Shown here in pieces: positions 11,005 to 18,860 of a stretch of 32,878 nt of DNA. Positions within the stretch are counted from its first letter, which is position 1, and each line of letters begins with the position of its first letter. The notes beneath the pieces are model-generated. The model was not told the DNA's origin and searched no databases. It was given only the letters and a program-made list of their open reading frames with translations. The position numbers were made by a program, and so were the translations under genes. Origin of the DNA: an uncultured bacterium (GTDB taxonomy: Bacteria; Bacteroidota; Bacteroidia; Bacteroidales; Bacteroidaceae); contig CAMBOH010000015.1 of NCBI GenBank assembly GCA_945869305.1, positions 1-32,878 on the forward strand, in the 5' to 3' direction.

Positions 11005-11499
11005 TCAATCCATTTTTGTCGCCATAAACGACATCCTTTTCATTAGAAATATGGGGATGTTAGCCCCTACCACCATGCCCAATATGATTATGGAGCACGT
11101 AAACCCGTTATAGGCAAAGTGGTAAAGATAGTGTATAAACGTGGACTCGTCCGAATGGCACAGACACAACACGAAAGCCTCCACAGTGCGATATGCATAC
11201 ATGCCTGGAATCATCGGCAGCAATGCAGGGAAAAAGCAGGTCTCTGCAGGACATTTGGCCACGAGTGCCAACCTTACTGCAAGGATTCCGATGGCAAATG
11301 CGGCTATGCCGCTCGCCAAAATAATGTGCACGGCAACGACATGGTTGTTCATCAAGAGATAACGCAATGCATGCCCCACTGCGGCAAGTATAGCGCAGCA
11401 GGGATAGGCCCTGCGGGGAGGGTTGCTGATACTGGCGAAGCCCACAGCGGCCATAGCCGCGAAAAAGCCGTCTTGCAACAGAATATTCATACCATCCAT
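11005..11499 (-). CDS. yjjB: Threonine/serine exporter family, YjjB-like subunit
   Basis: A small integral membrane protein (about 164 aa from this start) with four or more hydrophobic segments and the ThrE C-terminal/YjjB pattern: NPPRRAYPCCAILAAVGH, LARxxxCPAETCFFPALLPM-like loop and IPGMYAYR near residue 100. It pairs with the YjjP-like protein encoded immediately upstream. In E. coli YjjP and YjjB act together and have been linked to succinate export; other family members export threonine or serine. The frame stays open to 11604, but the ATG at 11499, 5 nt after the yjjP stop, is the sensible start (another ATG at 11490). Substrate here is unknown. Confidence 0.85.
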   Translation of the reverse strand: MDGMNILLQDGFFAAMAAVGFASISNPPRRAYPCCAILAAVGHALRYLLMNNHVVAVHIILASGIAAFAIGILAVRLALVAKCPAETCFFPALLPMIPGMYAYRTVEAFVLCLCHSDESTFIHYLYHFAYNGFTCSIIILGMVVGANIPIFLMKRMSFMATKMD

Positions 11500-11504
11500 G
11501 TGCT

Positions 11505-12278
11505 TCAAATGATTTTCATACTCATCACAACCAATCCGCAGCACAAGCCCAACGACAGGCAGGCTGTCAGCACTATGCCGTCCATCAATCGGCTGTAGGC
11601 ACATATATAATGTCCATCGAGCATGTCACTCACAGAGTTGATGTAGGGAATGCCGGGAATCAGATAGAGCACACTGCTCGCCAAGGCTATCTCTGGCGTG
11701 CTGCCCCAGCTGAACAAATGTCCTCCGGCACTGATGACTGCCGAGAAGAAAGACGAACAGGCAAACACAATCCTCACGTCCACTTTGTCGGCTAACATCA
11801 TCTGCTTGACCCGAAAACCGCAAAGTGTTGATACAAAAACAAGAAGCATCGCCACGGCATCGCCGCCGAACAGACGGCAAAACGACGCGTTGGCCACAGA
11901 GGCCAACAGCAACACAAGCCAGGGATTGGCCGACGGTGTCTGCTTGATGTGCTCAAACATGCGCCTTGCCTGCTCGAAGTCACACCGTCCGTCTGCCAAA
12001 TCCCAACTCAGCTTGCTCAGCTGCGTATTGACATCGAAACTGATGGCCGATTTGTGCATTGCGCGCACCACAGTGTAGCAGTCGCTTCTGTCGTGGCGCC
12101 ACACTGTGGCATATATATGGGTGGGCATGATGCCCATGTCTATCTCCACTCCCAAGGTCTGTGCCATGCGCCTCACGTTCTTTTCCAGACGAATGCATGT
12201 GGCACCGCACCCCCACAGCCATGTGGCATATTCGGAGAGGAAATCCCCAATCTCGCTACAGGTCTTCGTCGTTGTCAT
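11505..12278 (-). CDS. yjjP: Threonine/serine exporter family, YjjP-like subunit
   Basis: The 257-aa protein belongs to the DUF1212/ThrE N-terminal family. The N-terminal half is soluble and holds the conserved stretch GCGATCIRLEKNVRRMAQ and the MPTHIYATV strand. The C-terminal half has about five membrane helices, with the conserved loop YLIPGIPYINSVSDMLDGHY near residues 200-220. With the YjjB-like protein it should form a two-component exporter of an amino or dicarboxylic acid. Its start (ATG 12278) lies inside the end of the upstream small ORF, a 23-nt overlap that suggests translational coupling. Assigned by family pattern; substrate unknown. Confidence 0.88.
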   Translation of the reverse strand: MTTTKTCSEIGDFLSEYATWLWGCGATCIRLEKNVRRMAQTLGVEIDMGIMPTHIYATVWRHDRSDCYTVVRAMHKSAISFDVNTQLSKLSWDLADGRCDFEQARRMFEHIKQTPSANPWLVLLLASVANASFCRLFGGDAVAMLLVFVSTLCGFRVKQMMLADKVDVRIVFACSSFFSAVISAGGHLFSWGSTPEIALASSVLYLIPGIPYINSVSDMLDGHYICAYSRLMDGIVLTACLSLGLCCGLVVMSMKII

Positions 12279-12444
12279 ATCGGTCGCCCGGACAATAAAA
12301 CATTTCGGCTTCCTTTCCGAACTCGATTATACGCCGATGCTTCCTCACTCCGTTGGACGGATGTGGTTTCCTGACAGTTCTCACAACAAGGGCAACAACC
12401 ATCAGCACAATGATGGAGACCCACACAATTACTGGTTCGTTCAT
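12256..12444 (-). CDS. Small single-pass membrane protein, unknown
   Basis: This 62-aa ORF has one strong N-terminal membrane helix (residues 5-21, VIVWVSIIVLMVVALVV), then a basic segment (RTVRK, then RKHRR) and an acidic tail (DRYDNDEDL). It starts with ATG 21 nt below a good -7 box and overlaps the first 23 nt of the YjjP-like gene. Position, helix and overlap support a real gene that leads the exporter operon, perhaps a small accessory subunit. I do not recognise a family. The alternative is a non-coding leader that happens to be open. Confidence 0.55.
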   Translation of the reverse strand: MNEPVIVWVSIIVLMVVALVVRTVRKPHPSNGVRKHRRIIEFGKEAEMFYCPGDRYDNDEDL

Positions 12445-12471
12445 GTCTCAACATATTTTAGAAATCCGCTG

Positions 12472-12479
12472 CAAAGGTA
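12472..12479 (-). promoter_or_regulatory. -7 box for the small protein/yjjP/yjjB/lysR unit
   Basis: The minus strand reads TACCTTTG, a full match to TAnnTTTG, 27 nt before the ATG of the small membrane protein. The predicted leader is about 20-25 nt. A TTG at 12503-12505 lies 23 nt upstream, a little far for a -33 element. Confidence 0.6.
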
Positions 12480-12589
12480 ACCACGGACAAAACTCCTAAA
12501 AACAAAACATAAACGGTTCTTGCTATAGCTGCAATCGCTATTTGGAATGACAGCTGGCCGGTAAACGCCCCAAGAGTACAAACATCCCG

Positions 12590-12830
12590 TCCGAAGCCCT
12601 GCAAAATAGGACTTGCAGATAGGGCCTTGTTCCGAACGGCCTGTAATACCAACGACTGGGAGAGCAGGCATCCAGCCCGCTGTAGTCAACCCGGTACACC
12701 GTCGCCTCACACCCTCGGTTGACGCAGGCTGACAGCTGCAAATGTTGAACTGGACACTGCAGACATCTGTCTCAAATCTGTCTGACAGCTGCGGATATAC
12801 AAGAACATCCGCGGACTGGCCCGGCTTCTA
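12590..12830. repeat. Dispersed intergenic repeat family, copy D
   Basis: This part of the 531-nt spacer between the exporter operon and the HAD gene shares GGGAGAGCAGGCATCCAGC and CACCGTCGCCTCA with copy C in the same orientation. It also shares the CAGACATCTGTC and TCTGACAGCTGCGGAT style blocks with copies A and B. No complete gene is present. The rest of the spacer holds the promoter at 12472, the coding remnant near 12815-12897 and the terminator at 12877-12909. Confidence 0.6.
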
Positions 12831-12897
12831 TGCCTACGATACGTTTGACTACATCGAGACCCGGCTGGGCATCAAGAAAAAGCCGCCCGAGCTTTAA
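12815..12897 (+). pseudogene. Possible 3' remnant of a lost gene
   Basis: The frame ending in TAA at 12895-12897 reads DWPGFYAYDTFDYIETRLG followed by IKKKPPEL. That looks like a real protein C terminus, unlike the repetitive sequence in front of it, and its stop lies within the loop of an intrinsic terminator, as in an intact gene. No start codon or upstream domain remains; the frame runs back into repeat copy D. I do not recognise the parent protein. It may be a fragment left when the repeat was inserted, or chance. Confidence 0.35.
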
Positions 12898-12909
12898 GGC
12901 GGCTTTTTT
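12877..12909. terminator. Bidirectional intrinsic terminator
   Basis: AAAAAGCCGCC (12877-12887) pairs with GGCGGCTTTTT (12898-12908) around a 10-nt loop, with T runs on both strands. On the minus strand it lies about 65 nt after the HAD gene stop and can end the 12976-18565 gene run. On the plus strand it would serve the remnant frame at 12815-12897. Confidence 0.85.
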
Positions 12910-12975
12910 GCGGTATACCGAGCACGCGGCAAAGTCATACTGCCCGTGCAGCGGTCGTGTGAGAGGGCGCGGCAG

Positions 12976-13692
12976 CTATGCGGGATAGTAGTGCAGCAGC
13001 TGGGGCAACGAGGTGATGACGTGTGTGGGGAGCGTCTCGTCGCGCTCAGCGGGCTTCCACTCCTCGCCTTTGAACCAGACGGTCTGGCAGCCTACGGCGC
13101 GCGCGGGCAGTATGTCCTTGTCGTAGCTGTCACCCACCGCGACGCAGTCGGCCGCGGCACAGCCTGCCGCATCGATACCCAGCTGCCAAATGGCGGGGTC
13201 GGGCTTGCGCACGCCCACCACTGCGCTCTCTACGATAGTCTCGAAGTAGTGGTCGAGACCGTAACGCTCCACGACGGTGTGGAGGTTGCCGTAGAAGTTT
13301 GACACGAGTATGAGACGGTAGCGCGACGACAGCGCCTGGAGCACCTGTGCCGAACGGCTCGTCTGCCGACGGGCAAAGTCGTCGAGGTAGCGGGCTATAC
13401 TGGCCACGTAGTGGGGCACGTCGGCGCGGTGCGCGGCGGGCAGCAGCTGCTCGCTGACCAAGTATTCGAACTCTGCTTGCAGCTTCTTCACCAACAGTGC
13501 GTGGAAGTCGTCGTGGGGCTGGATGGGCATTTCGCGGGCCAGCTTGCGTTCGGCATAGACGTAGGCATCGCGGAAATGGAGCTCGCTGACGGGCACGCCG
13601 GCATGGACGTAGCCCTCGAACAGCACACCTGCCCAGTGGCGGGCCGAGGTGTCGAGTGTGCCACCGTAATCGAAAAGGAAGGCTTGGGGCAT
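12976..13692 (-). CDS. HAD-superfamily hydrolase
   Basis: The 238-aa enzyme has the HAD motifs in order. Motif I is FLFDYGGTLDT, with the nucleophile Asp at residue 8 and Gly instead of the usual second Asp (DYGGT rather than DxDGT). Motif II is LILVSNFYGN near residue 129. Motif III and IV are VRKPDPAIWQLGI and VAVGDSYDKDILPARAVG. An alpha-helical cap lies between residues 20 and 110. DxGGT variants exist in the family, although the residue often given as acid/base is changed. It is the last gene of the minus-strand run that begins with pdxA, 76 nt after the UPF0104 gene. A role as phosphatase acting on the lipid or head-group product is possible but is only inferred from position. Confidence 0.9.
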   Translation of the reverse strand: MPQAFLFDYGGTLDTSARHWAGVLFEGYVHAGVPVSELHFRDAYVYAERKLAREMPIQPHDDFHALLVKKLQAEFEYLVSEQLLPAAHRADVPHYVASIARYLDDFARRQTSRSAQVLQALSSRYRLILVSNFYGNLHTVVERYGLDHYFETIVESAVVGVRKPDPAIWQLGIDAAGCAAADCVAVGDSYDKDILPARAVGCQTVWFKGEEWKPAERDETLPTHVITSLPQLLHYYPA

Positions 13693-13768
13693 ATCAAATA
13701 AACTAATTCTGAAAGGGTTATGAGCTTATGGAGGGAGCTGTCCATCAGGCTGAATAACGGGTGTCAAC

Positions 13769-14776
13769 CTATTCTGACTTCATGAGCTGCTTGTTGCCCA
13801 CCTTTACCAAGCTGACCCCGATGAATATCCACACCAGTTCACGCACACGGGTGTAGAGGCTGGTGAATACACCTATGCCCGAAGCACTGAGGCCCAATAT
13901 GCGCACAATGAGCAAGAGGCCGCCTTCGCGGGCTCCCAGCTGCATGGGCAGGAAGAAGAGGAGGTTGCCAATGAGCGAAGAAAAGGCCAGTACCAGCACG
14001 GCATCGAGGAAGGTGAGGCTCACACCCAACGAAAGCAAAATGAAATAGTATTCAAGGGCATTGACCACACGTGCCACGTACTCCCACAGGAGCGAAAGGA
14101 AGAAGGCGCGGGGCTGGGAGTGCAGATAGGCCACCCCATCGTCGATCTTCTGCATATCGGCCAGGTGGGCATCGTAGATGCGACGCGCCTTGTGCTTGAC
14201 AAAGGGGATGTGGAGCAAAGGCTGGAACAGGCGCACGACCAGACCGCGCTTGTAGCACAGGCGGAACAAAATGAGCACCAGCAGAACGGCCAGCACAAAA
14301 AGCGCAAACAAGCCCCAAAGGAAAGGGGTCATCTTGTCGGTATAGGCCACGGCAAAGAGCACGGCGGCCGTACTCCACAGACAAATGTGGGACAGGATGT
14401 GCATCATGGAATAGAGCACCACGGAAGAAGTGGCACGGGCTATGCCTATGTGAGCACCTAACTCCATCACCCTGTACGGACCTCCGCCAAAGCCAAACGG
14501 TGTGGTGTAGCTGAAGGCGAAGCCCGAGACCGTGAGTTTGTAGGCATGACGGAAACTCAGGTGTTTGGTGTGCTGTCCGCTGTTGACAATAATCTGGAAG
14601 GCCCAGGCATTGAAAGCGTAGACAAGAACCCACACACCGATGACGGCCGGAAGGTAAAGGCCGGCACGGCCCAGATTCTGCACAAGCTGATTGTAGTCGA
14701 CCTCGAACGTGCAGAGCATCACCACGATGGCGGCAATGCCGAACAACAGGAACAGGTTGCGGTAAAGGGGCTTCAT
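13769..14776 (-). CDS. UPF0104/LPG-synthase-type integral membrane protein (flippase-like)
   Basis: About 335 aa from this ATG, with roughly eight membrane helices and the pattern of the lysylphosphatidylglycerol-synthase transmembrane domain family: FNAWAFQIIV near residue 60, the GFAFSYTTPFGFGGGPYRVM block near 90-110, and FFLPMQLGAREGGLLLI near 275-290. There is no C-terminal aminoacyltransferase domain, so it belongs to the stand-alone members often thought to move or bind lipids. Its ATG overlaps the TGA of the CDP-alcohol phosphatidyltransferase by 4 nt, so the two are very likely translated together and act on the same lipid. The frame extends to 14812 but the ATG at 14776 is preferred. 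Substrate unknown. Confidence 0.88.
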   Translation of the reverse strand: MKPLYRNLFLLFGIAAIVVMLCTFEVDYNQLVQNLGRAGLYLPAVIGVWVLVYAFNAWAFQIIVNSGQHTKHLSFRHAYKLTVSGFAFSYTTPFGFGGGPYRVMELGAHIGIARATSSVVLYSMMHILSHICLWSTAAVLFAVAYTDKMTPFLWGLFALFVLAVLLVLILFRLCYKRGLVVRLFQPLLHIPFVKHKARRIYDAHLADMQKIDDGVAYLHSQPRAFFLSLLWEYVARVVNALEYYFILLSLGVSLTFLDAVLVLAFSSLIGNLLFFLPMQLGAREGGLLLIVRILGLSASGIGVFTSLYTRVRELVWIFIGVSLVKVGNKQLMKSE

Positions 14777-15708
14777 GATTCTTGATAATTGCGCTGCATG
14801 AGCTGCCGGCACAGGGATTCGTGGCGACTGCGCATATAGAAGAACAGCAGGTTCATGACTACGACCTCAAACACGAAATAGGCCCAGGGGACTCCCAACA
14901 GCAGGGAGAGGTAAAGAACGATGGCGCGGGTGTTGAAGGTGAGGATGTTGGCGTACTTCATGAGGGGCAGGCTGCCTTCACGGAAATCGCTACGCAACGC
15001 CTGCGGAAGGGGCTGACCGGCAAACTCCTTGGCAAGCCACTGTCTGAAACGCTGGAAAGCGGGAGTCATCTGTTCCTGCGAACGGGTGTAATTGCCATAG
15101 AAATAGAGGAACACCAACCACATGCCATCGCGCTTCCAGCTCAGCGAACGGAGTTCGGCACGTAGTTTTTCGTAACTGTCGAGTTCACTCCCCTGTTCTC
15201 CTTTCAGAAAGTAGAGGTGGATGTTGCGGTAATAGTCGGCCAGCTGGCACTGCTTGCCATGACAAATCAAGCCTGAGAATGCGGCCAGCAACCAGATGCC
15301 TATTCCCCACTCTGTGTGGGTGCCGGGAATGAGCTCGGACTGAAGGCGCAGGCAGATGGCTGCATAGATGGCAATGAACCACAGGTCGCCTGCAAAACCG
15401 TCGAGGATGCGTCCCCAACGGGTCTTCTTGCCTGTCATGCGAGCCAGCTGTCCGTCGGCGCTGTCGTAGAGGTTGGCCCACACCAGCAGCAGAATGCCGC
15501 AAAGGGTGTGGCCCATGTCGGGGTAATAGAACATGACACCGGCTGCTACGCCCAGAATAATGCTGAGTATGGTCACTACGTTGGGATGGATGTCGAAATG
15601 GTTGAAAAGGCGCGCCCATAGCAGGCCTAAAGGACGGGTGAAGTGGATGTCGAGCCACTCTTCGGTGTCAGTCGACTTGAAGGTGCTCTGTAGCTGGGTG
15701 GAGGACAT
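14773..15708 (-). CDS. CDP-alcohol phosphatidyltransferase family protein
   Basis: About 311 aa from the ATG at 15708. The family signature D-x2-DG-x2-AR-x8-G-x3-D-x3-D is complete (DSADGQLARMTGKK, then RWGRILDGFAGD). Several membrane helices flank it. Such enzymes join a CDP-activated alcohol or lipid to a second alcohol with loss of CMP. At over 300 aa it is longer than PgsA or Pss, with extra sequence on both sides of the core. The neighbouring nucleotidyltransferase suggests that the activated partner could be a CDP-linked small alcohol rather than CDP-diacylglycerol. The frame stays open to 15942, but that part overlaps the ATP-grasp gene and has the composition of a shadow frame. Confidence 0.9.
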   Translation of the reverse strand: MSSTQLQSTFKSTDTEEWLDIHFTRPLGLLWARLFNHFDIHPNVVTILSIILGVAAGVMFYYPDMGHTLCGILLLVWANLYDSADGQLARMTGKKTRWGRILDGFAGDLWFIAIYAAICLRLQSELIPGTHTEWGIGIWLLAAFSGLICHGKQCQLADYYRNIHLYFLKGEQGSELDSYEKLRAELRSLSWKRDGMWLVFLYFYGNYTRSQEQMTPAFQRFRQWLAKEFAGQPLPQALRSDFREGSLPLMKYANILTFNTRAIVLYLSLLLGVPWAYFVFEVVVMNLLFFYMRSRHESLCRQLMQRNYQES

Positions 15709-15778
15709 GTCGTCGAAGGATTTTGTTTTTTTCGGGGGTCGATAGTTTCGAAAGAGAGGGGCTGATGCCGCCTGGGGG

Positions 15779-16636
15779 CTATTCGGCAAGCTGGAGCACA
15801 CGCTCCGCGATGGCCTTGGCTGCCTCACGGCGACACGCCGAGAAGCTGGGCCAGTCGTTGAAGTCGATGAGCCGGAAGCTGCCATCAGACAGGATGACAG
15901 CATCACCGCCATAGACCGTGAAGCCTGTATGGCGGGCCGCAAGGTCTGCGGCTGCCTTCAGGTCCTGCTGTGAATAGCTGTAATGTTGCGGCGCGCCGTT
16001 GTGCTGCTCCAAACCGAACTTCGAAAAGCCGGCCGACTCGGTGGGGTAATGACAGTGGAAGAAGCCTGTTCCCTCGACACCGTAGAACTTGACCAGATCG
16101 CCCGGCACATGCTGAACGGCCAGCACGCTGGCGGCTCCCTCGTCGGCAAGGTCCTGAAGGGCTGCCCGGACCTGTGGCATGTCGGTCACGAACTGCACGT
16201 CGCTGGCCTTTTGGGCACATGCGTCGGCCCGCTTGAGCCAGAACGGGAAGCCGAAGTCTGCAGGCAGCTGAGACAGGTCGGACTGGTCCGCACGCAACGA
16301 CACGTAGGCCGGTTGGGGTATCTTTGCAGCATCAAACACTTCGGCCAAGTGCTGACGGGTGCCGCGCATGAGGGCTATAGGCGCATTGACCACACAAAGA
16401 TGCCGCGAGGACGCGGCCCGATGCAATGTCTGCAAGGCGGCTGTGCTGCGCCCCATGGAACATACCAAGTCGAACTCGGACAGGTCGACCGATTCGAGCA
16501 AATCCTCAGCTATGGTAAAGACTTCATGGCCCTTGCGCTGCATACGAGCCACTACTGCTGCCAGAATAGCGGCATCACGATCCACTGAGTTGGGACTGAA
16601 ACGCGGCGAACGACCGACGCATAAGATGTGTAACAT
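15779..16636 (-). CDS. ATP-grasp-like protein
   Basis: The 285-aa protein shows the layout of the ATP-grasp fold. The N-terminal Rossmann-like domain ends in DLVCSMGRSTAALQTL. A central ATP-binding part follows (FGFPFWLKRADA near 140, a lysine strand, and VLAVQHVPGDLVKFYGV near 185). The C terminus carries a metal-binding stretch (GDAVILSDGSFRLIDFNDWP, with Asp and Asn as expected ligands). Members couple ATP hydrolysis to carboxylate-amine or similar ligation, or act as kinases. It lies 37 nt after the nucleotidyltransferase and 70 nt before the phosphatidyltransferase, so it probably modifies or phosphorylates the same head group. Family call moderate, role inferred. Confidence 0.75.
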   Translation of the reverse strand: MLHILCVGRSPRFSPNSVDRDAAILAAVVARMQRKGHEVFTIAEDLLESVDLSEFDLVCSMGRSTAALQTLHRAASSRHLCVVNAPIALMRGTRQHLAEVFDAAKIPQPAYVSLRADQSDLSQLPADFGFPFWLKRADACAQKASDVQFVTDMPQVRAALQDLADEGAASVLAVQHVPGDLVKFYGVEGTGFFHCHYPTESAGFSKFGLEQHNGAPQHYSYSQQDLKAAADLAARHTGFTVYGGDAVILSDGSFRLIDFNDWPSFSACRREAAKAIAERVLQLAE

Positions 16637-16673
16637 GCAGAAGAACGGTGTTAAGATACAGATGCCAGCGCAC

Positions 16674-17378
16674 TCAATTGCGCTGCAGGAACCGCTCAGC
16701 CTTGGCGATATCGGTGGCGTGGTCTACGTCGAGTATCTTGCTGAACGGGCAGGCTTCGAGCTTCAAGCCATCCTCGACCAAGGCGCGCTGGAAATTGCGC
16801 ATACGGCTTTTGCCTTCACGCAGACAGCGGTCCAGGGTATGCAGAGCCTGCGGACGCAGGCAGTAGATGCCGCCCGAGATGTAACGGTCGCCCTCGTCGG
16901 TGTCGTGAAAGCCCGTGATGTGCAACTGGCTGTCGGTTGCTACATAAAGCGGACTCTCGTCGTCTATGTAGTCGGTGACGGCCATGCAGCCGTCGGCCTC
17001 ACTCTGCAGGAAGTGGGCGATGTAGCCGGCAAATTCCTCTTCGCGAAAGATGGTATCGACCGTTGTGAGACAGAAAGGACCGTCGTGCAGATAGGGAGCC
17101 AGCTCGGCGAAGCTGTGCATGGAGCTGGGCGTGCTCTTCACCACCAAGCGCACGTCGTCGGCCTTGCCGGCTTCCTGCAAGCCGCGCAGATGACGCTCGG
17201 CAAGGGGGTTCAGCGTGTTGACAATGACTACAATCTCGTCGGCCCGGTTGTGGCGGAAGATGCGCAACAACCGGTCGATCATGGCCTCGCCGCCAATGGG
17301 TACCAGAGGCTTGGGCAGGTCAATGCCCTCCTGCTGCAAACGGGAGCCCTCGCCCGCAGCGATAATGGCATACTTCAT
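16674..17378 (-). CDS. Nucleotidyltransferase (NTP-transferase fold; possible CTP:phospho-alcohol cytidylyltransferase)
   Basis: The 234-aa protein starts with the nucleotide-binding loop AIIAAGEGSRLQQEG, followed by the LPKPLVPIGG lysine motif. Both are signatures of sugar-1-phosphate and inositol-1-phosphate or phosphocholine nucleotidyltransferases. A TTVDTIF segment near residue 118 probably carries the metal-binding Asp, and FHDTDEGDRYISGGIYCLRP near 160 continues the fold. It most likely makes an NDP-activated sugar or alcohol. Because a CDP-alcohol phosphatidyltransferase lies two genes downstream, CTP and a phosphorylated polyol such as inositol phosphate are attractive guesses, but substrate specificity cannot be read here. 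77 nt after pdxA. Confidence 0.85.
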   Translation of the reverse strand: MKYAIIAAGEGSRLQQEGIDLPKPLVPIGGEAMIDRLLRIFRHNRADEIVVIVNTLNPLAERHLRGLQEAGKADDVRLVVKSTPSSMHSFAELAPYLHDGPFCLTTVDTIFREEEFAGYIAHFLQSEADGCMAVTDYIDDESPLYVATDSQLHITGFHDTDEGDRYISGGIYCLRPQALHTLDRCLREGKSRMRNFQRALVEDGLKLEACPFSKILDVDHATDIAKAERFLQRN

Positions 17379-17455
17379 ACAATATATATACCTTGGGGTT
17401 ATGAGGGGATGGGAATCGGGAAGTTACGGGAGTGTCGGGAGCCTCAGGATGGCTG

Positions 17456-18565
17456 TTACCGCTCCTTACGCTCCTGGTAGATTTTGGGCAGGGGATTGGC
17501 ATAGGCCTCGTCGAAGGCACGACGGTTGCGCCAGATGTCGATGGCTGCATACACCGCGTTGCGGAATGACTGGGCATTGGCCACACCCTTTCCGGCAATG
17601 TCGTAGGCTGTGCCGTGGTCGGGCGAAGTGCGCACAAAGGGCAGGCCGGCCGTGTAGTTCACTCCATCGTTCTGGGCCAGCGACTTGAAGGGGGCAAGTC
17701 CCTGATCGTGATACATGGCCAGCACCGCATCGAAACGGCGGTACATGCCGGCACCGAAAAATCCATCGGCTGCGAAGGGGCCGTAGCAGGGAAGGCCGGC
17801 ATCGACAAGCGACTTGACGGCGGGGGTAATCACCTCGTCCTCCTCCTGGCCTATCACACCGCCATCGCCGGCATGGGGGTTGAGAGCCAGTATGGCTATA
17901 CGCGGCGAGGAAATGCCGAAGTCGCGGCACAACGAGTCGTACAGCAGGCGGGCCTTCTGGGCTATGCGCTCTTCGGTGACCGCAAAGGCCACCTCGGAAA
18001 TGGGGAGATGGGTCGTAACCAACGCCACGCGCATCAGACTGTTGCACAGAATCATGAGCGGCTCGGTGCGCTCGTCGCCCAAGCGGGCCTGCAGATATTC
18101 GGTATGGCCCGGAAAGCGGAAGTTGGCGCTCTGTATGCTCTTCTTGTTGATGGGGGCGGTGACCAGCACGTCAACGCGACCTTCCTTGAGGTCGTGGACG
18201 GCCTGTTCGAGCGACACGAAGGCTGCATGTCCGGCCTCGGCTGCCGAAACGCCATATTCCACCTTTACCTCATCGTCGGAGCAGTTGACCAGATTGAGCT
18301 GCCCTTCGGCGGCTTCATCCGCATCGGCCACGATGCGGAACTGCGTGTTCAGCCCCAATGTCTTGGCATGGTAAGCGGCTACCTTGGTATGGCCATATAT
18401 AATAGGTGTACACAGCTCCAGCATGGAGGCTTCGGCAAACACCTTCAGGATGATTTCCCAGCTCACACCGTTGGTATCGCCCTGGGTGATGCCAATGCGC
18501 ACACGCGCAGGGCGCACTTCGGGCTGGGCCGATGTAGTATCTTTCTGTTGGTTTGGGTCAGTCAT
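17456..18565 (-). CDS. pdxA: 4-hydroxythreonine-4-phosphate dehydrogenase PdxA
   Basis: The 369-aa enzyme oxidises 4-phosphohydroxy-L-threonine with NAD(P)+ in the DXP-dependent route to pyridoxal 5'-phosphate. Conserved stretches are all present: GITQGDTNGVSWEIILK near residue 24, TAPINKKSIQSANFRFPGHT near 160 with a metal-ligand His, ALNPHAGDGG near 230, YHDQGLAPFK near 286, and TSPDHGTAYDIAGKG near 313. The first 20 or so residues are a polar extension before the usual start; no later in-frame ATG fits, so 18565 is kept. It heads the run that continues with the nucleotidyltransferase. The co-location with lipid-type genes may be chance. Confidence 0.97.
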   Translation of the reverse strand: MTDPNQQKDTTSAQPEVRPARVRIGITQGDTNGVSWEIILKVFAEASMLELCTPIIYGHTKVAAYHAKTLGLNTQFRIVADADEAAEGQLNLVNCSDDEVKVEYGVSAAEAGHAAFVSLEQAVHDLKEGRVDVLVTAPINKKSIQSANFRFPGHTEYLQARLGDERTEPLMILCNSLMRVALVTTHLPISEVAFAVTEERIAQKARLLYDSLCRDFGISSPRIAILALNPHAGDGGVIGQEEDEVITPAVKSLVDAGLPCYGPFAADGFFGAGMYRRFDAVLAMYHDQGLAPFKSLAQNDGVNYTAGLPFVRTSPDHGTAYDIAGKGVANAQSFRNAVYAAIDIWRNRRAFDEAYANPLPKIYQERKER

Positions 18566-18600
18566 GGAGAGAAGTATATAATTGGGTTAGAGATGTTCTT

Positions 18601-18780
18601 AATTATCTGCAGATGCCAGAGAGCATCGACCGGAGACTGGCGGCGATGCACTGGGAGAGCTGGCATTCAGTCTGCTTAAACTGGGAGAGCTGGCATCCTG
18701 CCTGCACATTACGGGGTCATCCGCAGCCATCAGGCAGAATCTGCTTGGAATCTGTATGACATCTGTGGATAAAACGAGGG
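18601..18780. repeat. Dispersed intergenic repeat family, copy B (rlmN-pdxA spacer)
   Basis: The 295-nt spacer has no gene. Module alpha (GAGCATCGACCGGAGAC, then GATGCACTGGGAGAGCTGGC, 18621-18665) matches copy A. A second CTGGGAGAGCTGGCAT follows at once (18681-18696), giving a local direct duplication. TCCGCAGCCATCAGGCAGAA and ATGACATCTGTGGAT match the distal modules of copy A. Boundaries are approximate. Confidence 0.65.
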
Positions 18781-18860
18781 GAGCACCTCATTTCAGTCCG
18801 TACAGCGCGCAGGCCGCCCGGCCTGACCTGTTTCCACCCGCAGGGGCATAAGCGGTAGAG

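Noticed and set aside
16359-17480. 373-aa plus-strand frame
   Set aside because: It runs antisense over the ATP-grasp and nucleotidyltransferase genes, both of which have clear family motifs.
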